This document shows positions 1 to 7,172 of a DNA stretch of 64,000 nucleotides, piece by piece. The stretch spans positions 27,048 through 91,047 of the forward strand of contig JAUCGB010000002.1 in assembly GCA_030377895.1 (NCBI GenBank), written 5' to 3'. Under the pieces are notes generated by a model. It saw only the letters and a program-made list of their open reading frames with translations, did no database searches and had not been told where the DNA came from. This stretch comes from Anaerolineales bacterium HSG24. GTDB lineage: Bacteria > Chloroflexota > Anaerolineae > 4572-78 > J111. How positions within the stretch are numbered: position 1 is the first letter of the stretch; every line of letters begins with the position of its first letter. A program made the position numbers and the translations under genes.

Positions 1-2
1 CA

Positions 3-1769
3 GCCATGCAAAGTGTTTATGAGGCTGGATTAAAAGAGCTACAAACCTACCTCCGCAGTTTGGAAGATAATGCCGAGCCGTTGTATGAAGCCAAGTTGGT
101 TTTGGTCGGTGAGGGAGGGGTTGGTAAGACAACCCTGCTCAAAGCGTTGACCGATCAGGATCCGCAAGCCAACGAACCGACCACGCATGGAGTCGAGATT
201 GCCTTAGAGCCGTTGTATCTAAATCACCCGACGCAAGATGGAGTCGAGATTCAGTTTAATGCATGGGATTTTGGCGGGCAGGAGATTTATCGAGTCACCC
301 ATCAGTTTTTCTTTAGTGAGCGGGCCATCTATCTGCTGGTTTGGGAGCCGCGCAAAGGGGTGCAACAGTGCCAAGTCGAAGATTGGCTCAAGATGATTCA
401 GTTGCGGGTCGGCGAGGGGGCGCGGGTGATTATCGTCTCCACCCATTGCTGTACCGGCGAGCGTATCGCTCGAATCGATGAGCCGGTCTTTCGGCGGGAT
501 TATGGGAAGATGATTGTCGATTTTATCGAGGTGGACAGTTTGGTTGATGACGAGGCAACGGGCGACAAAATAGGCATGGCCCAACTCAAGAAGACCATTG
601 CCAAGGCGGCTAAGGATTTGACCCATGTTGGCATGTTGTTCAACCGCGATTGGCGGGCGGCGCGGGATGAACTACTTTCTCTAACCGAACCTCGCCTGCC
701 CTATCAGGAATTTGCCGCCGTCTGTCAAACGCACGGCCTCAACGAGATCGCCACCAAAACGCTGGCCACCCTCATGCATGATCTGGGCTACATCGTCTAT
801 TATGGCGACGACGAACATCTGAAAGAGGATGTGGTCTTACAACCGGAATGGCTGACCAAGGCCATCGGCTTTGTGTTGGAGGATCGGATCACCAATCAGA
901 TGGAAGGTATCCTGCTCGACAATCGCCTCAAAGATGTTTGGTTGAATCATGCCTTTGCCAATGAACCTCACTACGAATCGTTTCTTTATCCCTTCTTTTT
1001 ACGGCTCATGGAAAAATATGATGTCTCCTACCGCTTGGAGGAGGGCAACGCTAGTCTGGTGGCTCAACAGGTTCCGCAAGTTCGGCCCGCTCTGCCTTGG
1101 TTGCCGGAGGAGGATATCGCCCCCAACCAGCGCAGAATCTCTCTGGTCTGTGTGCTGGATGATCTGCCACCCGGCCTCGTGCCGTGGATGATTGTCCGCA
1201 CCCATGATTATGCCTATCAGCAACCCGCCTCGGACAATCAGGTTCATCTCCTCCATTGGCAAAAGGGCATGTTTTTGCGCCATCATGATCATGGTCAGGC
1301 CATGTTAGAGCTACGGGGTCGGGAGTTCCATCTTTATGTTGAGGCAGTTTGGCCTCAATATTTCATGAATGTGCTTCACCAAACCTTACAGACTCTGATA
1401 ACCGATAACTGGCCCGGCTTGCAGGATCGGTATGAGTTTACCGCGCCATGTGCCAATCCAGAATATTCCCGACCCGTCCTCATAGAGTGTCATGATCCCA
1501 TCACCGCTCAGACTCTGGGGATCGGCAGGATCATGTCGGTAATGGACAAATGTTTCAGTCTCGGGGTCAAAGCGGTTCAACCCACCACCGCTGGTGCCGA
1601 CCCAGATAACACCTGTCCTATCGGTGAGGACTGCATATATCAAATCGGAACTCAGACTCTCTGGTTTGTCGGGATCATTCAGATAATACGTCCATGTTTC
1701 TCGGTCTCTGCTGTCTCGGTCAAGACGACTCAGGCCACCTCCGTTTGTGCCTATCCAAAATATTCCTGA
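3..1769 (+). CDS. Roco-type (Roc-COR) GTPase, 5' end outside window, 3' end scrambled
   Basis: The frame is open to the window edge, so the N-terminus (often leucine-rich repeats in this family) is missing. Counting from the first Met (base 6), the P-loop GEGGVGKT lies at residues 35-42, the G3 motif DFGGQ at 88-92 and a G4-like VSTH near 144. A COR-like region follows to about residue 477. These mark the Roc-COR dimerising GTPase family, used by bacteria in signalling and conflict systems. From about base 1438 to the stop the frame is antisense to the propeller gene on the other strand, so the last 110 residues are almost certainly not native. I infer that the true 3' end was lost in a rearrangement. 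Family call is confident; C-terminus is unreliable. Confidence 0.8.
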   Translation, partial: AMQSVYEAGLKELQTYLRSLEDNAEPLYEAKLVLVGEGGVGKTTLLKALTDQDPQANEPTTHGVEIALEPLYLNHPTQDGVEIQFNAWDFGGQEIYRVTHQFFFSERAIYLLVWEPRKGVQQCQVEDWLKMIQLRVGEGARVIIVSTHCCTGERIARIDEPVFRRDYGKMIVDFIEVDSLVDDEATGDKIGMAQLKKTIAKAAKDLTHVGMLFNRDWRAARDELLSLTEPRLPYQEFAAVCQTHGLNEIATKTLATLMHDLGYIVYYGDDEHLKEDVVLQPEWLTKAIGFVLEDRITNQMEGILLDNRLKDVWLNHAFANEPHYESFLYPFFLRLMEKYDVSYRLEEGNASLVAQQVPQVRPALPWLPEEDIAPNQRRISLVCVLDDLPPGLVPWMIVRTHDYAYQQPASDNQVHLLHWQKGMFLRHHDHGQAMLELRGREFHLYVEAVWPQYFMNVLHQTLQTLITDNWPGLQDRYEFTAPCANPEYSRPVLIECHDPITAQTLGIGRIMSVMDKCFSLGVKAVQPTTAGADPDNTCPIGEDCIYQIGTQTLWFVGIIQIIRPCFSVSAVSVKTTQATSVCAYPKYS

Positions 1770-2960
1770 AGGGTTTTCGTTGATACTCCAAACATTAAAA
1801 CTCAGACTGTCGGAAATTACCGGATGGTTGTGGTAATTTCGGAACATTTTCTTCTCTGGGTTAAAGAGATTGATTCCGCCGTTTTCAGTGCCGACCCATA
1901 TCAGGCCCGAGCTGTCTTCATAGAGCGAAGAGATGGTATTATAGCTCAAGCCGCTGGGTAGGGTTGAATTGTACGTATGGTGGACAAATGTTTCTGTATC
2001 CCGATTGAACAGATCAATTCCGTTATTGGTAGCGATCCAGAGCGTACCCGTCCGATCTTGCATAATCATATTGATATTATTGTCATTCAGGCTATTCGGA
2101 TCCGTTGGATTATGTTGGTAATGTCTGAATGTTTCCGTGTCCCGATCAAACAGATCGAGTCCCTCACCTGTTGTGCCAACCCAGAACGCGCCCGCTTGAT
2201 CCTCGCATATTGTCTGTACCCTATCGTGACTCAGGCTATGGGGATTTTCAGGATCATGCTGATAGCGGAGAAAAGTCTCGGTTTCTTGGTCAAAACGATT
2301 CAATCCGCCTTCTGTACCAATCCACAGAACTCCTGCCCGGTCCTCGTATATCAAATTAACAAGATCATGCCCTATCGTTGCTGGATTGTCGGGGTCGTGC
2401 CGATAATGGGTGAATCTCCCTGTCTGTCGGTCAAAGCGATTCAGTCCGCCGCCATTGGCGCCGACCCAGAGCGTTCCGCTCCGGTCCTCAAAAATCGCGT
2501 AGATACTGTCATGGCTTAGGCTGTGAGGATCATCAGGATCGTGCTGATAGCGGATAAACGTCTCTGTTTCTCGGTCAAACATATTCAGCCCACCACTCAA
2601 TGTTCCGACCCAGATGTTGTCGGCCCGATCTTTATACAAGCCCCTAATCGTATTATTACTTAAGCTGTCGGGATCGTCCGGATCATGCTGATAGACCTTA
2701 AATTCGTGTCCGTCATACCTGTTCAGACCGTCAAACGTACCAAACCACATAAATCCTGCATCATCCTGGACAATGCTTGCTACATAGTCGTTTGAAAGGC
2801 CGTCTTCGACAGTGATGTGGTCGAATATGATAGGGAAATTCACTCTTGTTGAAGAGCCATCGCCACCTTGTGCGGATACAGGTTGAGCTAAAACTGACAT
2901 GCTCAGGACAATGCACAGTAGAACTGTTTTGTATAATGTTCTCATTTTACTTTTCTCCAT
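1386..2960 (-). CDS. secreted two-component-regulator-propeller protein, 3' truncated
   Basis: A signal peptide (MRTLYKTVLLCIVL...VSA, about residues 6-31) is followed by a run of Reg_prop repeats of about 45-48 residues with the pattern (Y/F)EDRSGTLWVGT..GLN.FDR.T. Such seven-bladed propellers are the periplasmic sensor part of hybrid histidine kinases. Here the last repeat stops abruptly after IGTWRG and the reading frame then runs about 17 residues through the reverse strand of the Roco gene. No TM, HisKA or HATPase part remains. It is probably a sensor fragment made by the same junction that damaged the Roco gene. The start is ATG at 2960; a second ATG five codons downstream (2945) is equally possible. 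Confidence 0.8.
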   Translation of the reverse strand: MEKSKMRTLYKTVLLCIVLSMSVLAQPVSAQGGDGSSTRVNFPIIFDHITVEDGLSNDYVASIVQDDAGFMWFGTFDGLNRYDGHEFKVYQHDPDDPDSLSNNTIRGLYKDRADNIWVGTLSGGLNMFDRETETFIRYQHDPDDPHSLSHDSIYAIFEDRSGTLWVGANGGGLNRFDRQTGRFTHYRHDPDNPATIGHDLVNLIYEDRAGVLWIGTEGGLNRFDQETETFLRYQHDPENPHSLSHDRVQTICEDQAGAFWVGTTGEGLDLFDRDTETFRHYQHNPTDPNSLNDNNINMIMQDRTGTLWIATNNGIDLFNRDTETFVHHTYNSTLPSGLSYNTISSLYEDSSGLIWVGTENGGINLFNPEKKMFRNYHNHPVISDSLSFNVWSINENPSGIFWIGTNGGGLSRLDRDSRDRETWTYYLNDPDKPESLSSDLIYAVLTDRTGVIWVGTSGGGLNRFDPETETFVHYRHDPADPQSLSGDGIMTLYEDGSGIFWIGTWRGKLIPILQAGPVIGYQSL

Positions 2961-2978
2961 GTTTCATAAATTAAATTG

Positions 2979-3064
2979 GTAGTCCTGCACATGTAGTGAT
3001 CACCTACCCGCAAGTTCTAAACTGGCGGGTAGGTAACTGACATATATCACTACTTCTGCACCAC
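2979..3064. repeat. frame A palindromic element, copy A1
   Basis: Imperfect terminal inverted repeats (GGTAGTCCTGCACATGT on one side, the complement of GGTGCAGAAGTAGTGAT on the other) enclose the hairpin core CCTACCCGCAAGTT / AACTGGCGGGTAGG. The same ~90 bp element recurs at 35772, 41243 and 57638. It lies just upstream of the propeller gene start. Confidence 0.75.
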
Positions 3065-3189
3065 TATCGGTTAATAGAATGATAGCCTCACTCTTTCAAT
3101 AACGCCAATAAAACCATGCTACTTCAGAACTGGGCATGGTTCAAAATGAAGGACTTCATCTTTACAAATTAGGTATGGCGATAGATTAC

Positions 3190-3363
3190 GTAGGGGCTAG
3201 GTAAGGCGGCAAGTATCATGGTTTGAAATCAGAACTTTCATCCGCCTTACCTCGCCCGTAGCCCACAGGGAACGCTATCTCCGAGTAAACGGGCGAGGCA
3301 GGGGCGGAGCGGAGATGGTCGCACATTCCAAGTCTAGACCGCCCCCCTACGGGTAGCCCCTAC
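3190..3363. repeat. family B interspersed repeat, copy B1
   Basis: The ends are GTAGGGGCTAGG and the complement of it, with an interior rich in CCGCCTTACCTCGCCCG-type sequence. Related copies are at 6213-6540 and 39428-39579. A wider inverted pair (CTGGGCATGGTTCA near 3127, TGAACCATGCCCAG near 3402) brackets it. No protein-coding signal is seen. It is one of the repeats that fill the 2961-3873 gap. Confidence 0.65.
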
Positions 3364-3439
3364 CGGACATCGCAATTTGTAAAGATCATTCACCTCAAAA
3401 TGAACCATGCCCAGAACTGAAAACTGAAAAATAAAAAAA

Positions 3440-3475
3440 GCGTCTCGTTTCCGGTTTGGGAACGAGACGCTTTTT
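3440..3475. terminator. bidirectional rho-independent terminator
   Basis: Stem GCGTCTCGTT / AACGAGACGC with an 11-base loop, preceded by A7 and followed by T7. It can act on either strand; on the minus strand it lies downstream of xisI. Confidence 0.8.
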
Positions 3476-3507
3476 TTATTTTTTCTTTTTCATGCCAACC
3501 ATGCCAC

Positions 3508-3540
3508 CACCTGCGAGGTCAAAAACAGACCTCGCAGGTG
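3508..3540. repeat. perfect 13-bp inverted repeat hairpin
   Basis: CACCTGCGAGGTC, a 7-base loop, then its exact complement. There is no T-run, so it reads as another palindromic repeat rather than a terminator. Next to it, 3589-3685 contains a further inverted pair (ATGACCGCTAATCCA / TGGATTAGCGGTCAT), related to sequence at 7228-7275. I see no convincing gene between 2961 and 3873. Confidence 0.6.
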
Positions 3541-3873
3541 ACGTGAATAAAACATTCAAGATTGAGGAGGTTTTTGATTGACGATTCGTATGACCGCTAA
3601 TCCAGTTGGCGCGAATGAGGGGTCTCTGAAAACAGTTCGGTTTCTGCGAGTGACAATTCGCGGGTTTTTGGATTAGCGGTCATAGTTGGATATTCATTTT
3701 TCAGAGCAGAATTTGCAGAATAATAGAATAAAATTCTCCCGTTCTGTAGATTCTGCTCTAATGTTACGTTTTCAGAGCGATTCGCATGTTCGTAAACCGC
3801 TACAGGGAGGAGTAAAACATTGACCAAAAAACCATTCGTAAAGGGCACAAAATCAGCGAACTTACCATGAATC

Positions 3874-4215
3874 CTACGCTACTGCAAACTCAGTATGTTG
3901 GCGCATCTCTGGCGGATGGAAGGCTAAGACAATATCCTCTCGTGGTACTCTTGCCTGTAACAAATCGGTAGCGATTCCATCTTCTGTCCAATCTTCTTCG
4001 ATATATATTTTGTTATACCGTAAACGTATATGAATTATGATACCACGTACACGTCCTCGGTCTGTCCAACCAACTTTAAACAGAAAATAATTATCACGCT
4101 GTTCATCAAAAGCGACATCTGTTTCTATTTCTGGGCGGGGGTATCGATTAATTAAATCAGCGTGTCTTTGTAGCGTATCTTTAACAAGAGTACGATATTT
4201 AGTTACTCTATCCAT
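3874..4215 (-). CDS. xisI: XisI-like fdxN element excision controlling factor
   Basis: This 113-residue protein starts MDRVTKYRTLVKDTL and ends with EDIVLAFHPPEMRQHTEFAVA-type sequence. The FD..RD.Y.L..VGW, IHI..K.I.IE.D.TEDG and FHPPE.R..TEFA blocks are the hallmarks of the XisI family. In cyanobacteria XisI acts with the XisH endonuclease in excision of the fdxN element, and XisH-XisI pairs are widely scattered in filamentous bacteria. The ATG at 4215 is preferred because AGGAG lies 11 bases upstream; an ATG 18 codons earlier reaches into the repeat upstream. No xisH is visible: upstream is a frame C repeat (4274-4413) and then the RNA unit, so this is an orphan copy. Confidence 0.85.
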   Translation of the reverse strand: MDRVTKYRTLVKDTLQRHADLINRYPRPEIETDVAFDEQRDNYFLFKVGWTDRGRVRGIIIHIRLRYNKIYIEEDWTEDGIATDLLQARVPREDIVLAFHPPEMRQHTEFAVA

Positions 4216-4273
4216 GTTACAACGGTCTCCTGTGCTATATTGACCATGTTGGTCATGAGAGTGGTTCAATCTT

Positions 4274-4413
4274 CTTGCTACCCGACAAGTAGTTTAGGGA
4301 AAGCTAAAACGGTAACACGAGATTCACGGAGATACACAGAGAAAAAATAAATCTCTTTTTTAAAAAACTCTGTGTTAATTAGCCTAGTCTAAAAATTTTT
4401 GTCGGGTAGTAAG
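4274..4413. repeat. frame C MITE-like element, copy C1
   Basis: It begins CTTGCTACCCGACA and ends TGTCGGGTAGTAAG, with an interior of cacagag-type sequence forming a long weak hairpin. The flanking octamers do not match, so it is an old or decayed insertion. It sits immediately upstream of xisI, where xisH would normally be. Confidence 0.7.
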
Positions 4414-4513
4414 TCGAAACGCGCAACGCCTCTTTTTCATTAACTACTCGCCAATTTGCCAATTCACCAAAACTGTATTACAATTCAGCCACGTTAAAAC
4501 TTACTTTCTATTT

Positions 4514-4763
4514 GGATGGAGTCACTCCCCATAACGAGGAGCAGACTCCAAACTCCACTCGGTGAGATCATCACCGTGAGGCGAGACCGATTATAACATT
4601 GTGTTTGTCGTTAGGCAGACAGTTCGGCTACCCTGTACGTAAATAAGCATGGCCTTATAAGCGCCATCCCAAACGGCAGGGCGGCTAAACAACTTGTCCA
4701 ACAGAACCCATGTTACAGACTGGAATCTATACCTCCACGGTGATTGCACCGTGGAGGTTTTTT
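4514..4763 (+). ncRNA. candidate structured RNA with intrinsic terminator, copy 1
   Basis: The roughly 250-nt region has no plausible ORF and ends in a perfect 11-bp terminator stem. Visible stems are: GGAGTC/GACTCC with CTCC/GGAG nested inside; GGTGA/TCACC; and a long rod with ATAACAT/ATGTTA outside, then GACAGTT/AACTTGTC (one bulge), CCCTG/CAGGG and ATGGC/GCCAT. The second copy (21122-21372) differs at scattered positions. Some differences keep pairing (GGAGTC to GGAGTT, a GU pair) or improve it (GGTGA.. hairpin), but the CCCTG stem is weakened. I do not recognise it as tmRNA, RNase P, SRP RNA, 6S or a known riboswitch. A promoter is plausible near 4450-4500 but not clear. Confidence 0.55.
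4732..4763 (+). terminator. rho-independent terminator of candidate RNA, copy 1
   Basis: CCTCCACGGTG, loop ATTG, CACCGTGGAGG, then T6. In the second copy the stem is identical but the loop reads CAAT in the RNA sense, the reverse complement of this one. Confidence 0.9.
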
Positions 4764-4910
4764 ATTTCTATATTTCTTTGTTTTAGTACATAGGAATAAA
4801 AAAGGAGGTTAGAGGAGAGCGCAGGGAATATTTCGGAGGTTGCTTGTCACTTTTCACATGTCGGCATGGTTCATTCTCCGTTAAGTTTGCTTTACAAATA
4901 AAACATTGTA

Positions 4911-5008
4911 TAGATGTTCAGATAAACATTTTCAGCCGTTACCTTCCCGCAAGTTTAGAACTTGCGGGAAGGTTGGTCTTGAATTGAAAACCATTATCTG
5001 AAAGACTG
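4911..5008. repeat. frame D MITE-like element, copy D1 (filled site)
   Basis: Ends TAGATGTTCAGATAA and CAGTCTTTCAGATAA (opposite strand), flanked by TA dinucleotides. The core is a CTTCCCGCAAGTT/AACTTGCGGGAAG hairpin. The equivalent positions in the other arm (TA at 20975-20976) and in a third partial copy (6151-6152) lack it, which defines its borders by comparison. Confidence 0.85.
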
Positions 5009-5192
5009 TAGGTGACGCTTGTAGCGTCACTAGTTGCTAAATAAACGCCGTAATACCCCCAAGCAATACAGGCGAACGGTCATTGTCACGCTACAAGCGT
5101 GACCTACATCGTCTTGTGCATGTTTGAGGAGTTCGCCTTCGACAAGTTCAGGCTACGTCTCGTCGCCTGAGCTTGTCGAAGGCGAAACGGGC
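5009..5192. repeat. palindromic repeat cluster (GTAGGTGACGCTTG and CTTCGACAAG types)
   Basis: Two short hairpin pairs, GTGACGCTTGTAGCGTCAC and GTCACGCTACAAGCGTGAC, bracket 50 bases. Next comes an inverted pair TTCGCCTTCGACAAG / CTTGTCGAAGGCGAA. The first type recurs at 6053-6156, 20877-20977 and 62697-62750. Confidence 0.7.
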
Positions 5193-5245
5193 AACTTATT
5201 TAATTTCCGATTCCTAAATAGGTTAATCGTTGCTCTACGAAATAG

Positions 5246-5510
5246 GCTATCAACTTAACGTGCGACAGATAATATCGTAACACAGTCTTTAGACTGTGCG
5301 GCACAGGCTGAAGCATGTGCTACATGTCTCGGCTTACGTTGATAGCCACGAAATATGAAGAACAACGATACAGTTATGAATAGCAGGGCTATCAACTTAA
5401 CGTGCGACAGATAATATCGTAACACAGTCTTTAGACTGTGCGGCACAGGCTGAAGCATGTGCTACATGTCTCGGCTTACGTTGATAGCCACGAAATATGA
5501 AGAATAGCAG
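5246..5510. repeat. 142-bp tandem duplication inside the left arm
   Basis: Two near-identical units start at 5246 and 5388. Each contains ACACAGTCTTTAGACTGTG and CACAGGCTGAAGCATGTG hairpins and a GCTATCAAC / GTTGATAGC inverted pair. The same pair of units is present in the right arm (about 20490-20745). The minus-strand 67-codon frame across it is repeat sequence, not a gene. Confidence 0.75.
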
Positions 5511-5594
5511 AACAGGCAAAGCAAGCATTGCATTCCGCCTGCAACTCATAATTCTTCATTTTTCATTCCTAATTCTTACAAAGGAGGTAAAACC

Positions 5595-5873
5595 GTGAGT
5601 ACAGAATCAATCAAAAAGCTATTGAACAAGTGGCAAGTAGAAGACCTGACCATCGAGATGGCGATAGGGCATCAGCTTCAACATATAAGCATGTTACACG
5701 ATACCGACCGTCAAGCTAACATCCAGCGTCATCAAATGATGGTCATGCTCAAAGAGATTCAAACCACGCTCAAAAGTCTGCGGCACGATGTAGACGCGCT
5801 CATCGCCCATACGGGCATGCCGCCCACGCCCCCAAAAGGGAAGCGCGGGCCAAGAAAAAAAGATGGTGACTAG
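5595..5873 (+). CDS. small protein of the duplicated RNA unit, copy 1
   Basis: The 92-residue ORF starts at GTG, 6 bases after an ideal AAGGAGGT (5581-5588). The protein is helical, Gln/His-rich and probably coiled-coil (residues 5-75). It ends in a basic Pro/Lys/Arg tail (PPKGKRGPRKK) that could bind nucleic acid. The second copy at 20124-20402 encodes the same protein with one change (Ser5 to Pro) despite several nucleotide differences, which argues that it is translated. Terminators lie before it (4732) and after it (5913). I do not recognise the family. Its constant company with the upstream RNA suggests the two belong together, but this is inference. Confidence 0.7.
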   Translation: MSTESIKKLLNKWQVEDLTIEMAIGHQLQHISMLHDTDRQANIQRHQMMVMLKEIQTTLKSLRHDVDALIAHTGMPPTPPKGKRGPRKKDGD

Positions 5874-5912
5874 TCGTTAAAAAACGTCACCCATCGACAT
5901 GCAACACAAAAA

Positions 5913-5943
5913 GGCGCGGGAAAGAACCCGCGTCTTTTTCTTT
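5913..5943 (+). terminator. rho-independent terminator after small ORF, copy 1
   Basis: Stem GCGCGGG / CCCGCGT with a 6-base loop, preceded by A-rich sequence and followed by CTTTTTCTTT. Confidence 0.85.
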
Positions 5944-6052
5944 GGGCATTGTAGTAAAAATAGTCAATTTGGGCAAATTGTTTGATACTGCGGAGATATT
6001 CAGACAGGTAAATTATGAGGCTAATATCGGGAAATTGGTCATCTCCTGATAG

Positions 6053-6200
6053 ATGTAGGTCACGCTTGTAGCGTGACAATAATCGTTCGCCTGTATTGCT
6101 TGAGGTATTATGGCGTTTATTTAGCAACTAGTGACGCTACAAGCGTCACCTACAATGTTTTATTTGTAAAACAAACTCAACAGATAATGAACCATGCCCA
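6053..6200. repeat. third partial copy of the palindromic cluster
   Basis: It matches 20877-21020 (the right arm), including the two GTGACGC/GTCACGC hairpins and about 40 bases beyond them. It lacks element D1, so it is a second empty site. The 85-codon minus-strand frame here is repeat sequence. Confidence 0.7.
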
Positions 6201-6212
6201 CGTTTGGCAATC

Positions 6213-6540
6213 GTAGGGGCTAGGCAAGGCGGTGCTCAGTACCCGACAGAAAAGTTAGCAAAAACTAATTAGCACAGAGTTTCACAGAGGAACACGGAGA
6301 TTCACAGAGAAAAAGCGATTTATTTTTTCCTCTGTGTTCCTCTGTGCATCTCTGTGAAACTCTGTGTTCCTGTTTTAGCTTTCCCTAAACTACTTTGTCG
6401 GGTAACAAGAGGCGGTGTAGCGTTGGTTTGAAATCAGAACTCCAATCCGCCTCGCCCTGAATCTACGGAATGACGGGCGACCCGTAGGGGGCGGAGAGAA
6501 CATGGATGTATGTTCCAAAATCAGACCGCCTAGCCCCTAC
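6213..6540. repeat. family B repeat, copy B2, split by a frame C element
   Basis: Ends GTAGGGGCTAGG / CCTAGCCCCTAC. Comparison with the uninterrupted copy at 39428-39579 shows that 6235-6409 was inserted within it and that AGGCGGTG was duplicated. The 75-codon minus-strand frame here is repeat sequence. Confidence 0.8.
6235..6409. mobile_element. frame C MITE, copy C2, with 8-bp target duplication
   Basis: A 175-bp element with ends CTCAGTACCCGACA and (opposite strand) CTTGTTACCCGACA. The interior is made of cacagag repeats that pair along its length. It is flanked by the direct repeat AGGCGGTG (6227-6234 and 6410-6417), which is single in the uninterrupted family B copy at 39 kb. It has no ORF, so it must be moved by an enzyme encoded elsewhere. 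Confidence 0.85.
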
Positions 6541-6806
6541 CATAATCTCCGATGCAAACGCGCAAGTTATTAAAATCCTGTTCCAAGATATAAGAGGATA
6601 TTTATGAGGACAAATCGTATTACAAATAAAAAATGGTAGGAAACGAAGAAGAACCAAATCATTTTCAAAATAAAGGGTGCTGTTTTGCATCCTTGCGAAC
6701 CTGTGCTAAGATTCGGAGATTATTATTGACTTGGCTCCCGACATGTCGAAAATGCTCATTCCTAAGTTAACATGTTGGGTAGAGAAATCTGCAACCATTG
6801 TAATCT

Positions 6807-7163
6807 TTGGAGGTAATTCTGAACGCGAATGATTTAGCCCATGCGGTTTTGGAAATTGTCGAATCAAAAAAAGCAGCAAATATCCTCATGTTAGACATGA
6901 GCGAACTAACCCTATTAGCCGATTACTACGTTTTGTGTGACGCTACTTCTAATCGGCAGATTAACGCCATTAAAGATGAACTACTAAAACAGCTAAAGAA
7001 AGCCGGAACCCATTTTGTTAGAGTCGAAGGCACTCCCGATTCGGGCTGGATGCTGGTCGATTTTGGCTCGGTGATAGCTCACATTTTTTCACCGGAACAA
7101 CGAGCCTACTATCAACTTGAATCGTTGTGGCAAGATGCTCCTGTCGTGGTACGCATGTTGTAA
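6807..7163 (+). CDS. rsfS: ribosomal silencing factor RsfS
   Basis: The ~115-residue protein matches RsfS (Iojap/DUF143) throughout: K(A)A.NI..LD.SELT.LADY.VL.DATSNRQINAI.DE, VEG.PDSGW.L.DFGSVI.HIFSPEQR.YY.LE.LW. RsfS binds ribosomal protein L14 and blocks subunit joining under nutrient limitation. The start is unusual. An in-frame TAA at 6801 rules out anything earlier, and TTG 6807 overlaps the GGAGGT at 6809-6814. With that RBS, the true start may be ATT 6816 or CTG 6819. No ATG exists near the N-terminus. The gene stands alone between repeat blocks. Confidence 0.93.
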   Translation: MEVILNANDLAHAVLEIVESKKAANILMLDMSELTLLADYYVLCDATSNRQINAIKDELLKQLKKAGTHFVRVEGTPDSGWMLVDFGSVIAHIFSPEQRAYYQLESLWQDAPVVVRML

Positions 7164-7172
7164 ATTTGGTAA

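Larger units (their letters stand above)
4514..5953. repeat. 1.4-kb inverted duplication, left arm
   Basis: This arm holds a candidate structured RNA with terminator, a set of small palindromic repeats, a 92-residue ORF with a strong RBS and a second terminator. It matches 20045-21372 in reverse orientation at high identity. The left arm carries one extra 100-bp insertion (element D1 at 4911-5008). Homology fades gradually beyond the RNA end (4440-4513 versus 21373-21450). Confidence 0.85.

Noticed and set aside
1440..1769. Native C-terminus for the Roco protein
   Set aside because: This stretch is exactly antisense to Reg_prop repeats of the opposite gene, so it is not real Roco sequence.
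3597..3848. 83-codon minus-strand ORF
   Set aside because: It overlaps an inverted repeat (ATGACCGCTAATCCA), has no RBS and no recognisable domain.
4514..4763. Assignment of the structured RNA to tmRNA, RNase P, SRP RNA or 6S RNA
   Set aside because: Diagnostic segments of these RNAs (for example the tRNA-like ends of tmRNA or the GGAAGCAGCC loop of SRP RNA) are absent.
5255..5458. 67-codon minus-strand ORF (and its mirror at 20527-20730)
   Set aside because: It lies entirely in the 142-bp tandem palindromic units; the protein is repeat sequence read through, without an RBS.
5870..6127. 85-codon minus-strand ORF
   Set aside because: It covers the terminator and palindromic GTGACGC repeats; not protein-like.
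6463..6690. 75-codon minus-strand ORF
   Set aside because: It runs through the family B repeat; no RBS, no similarity to known proteins.
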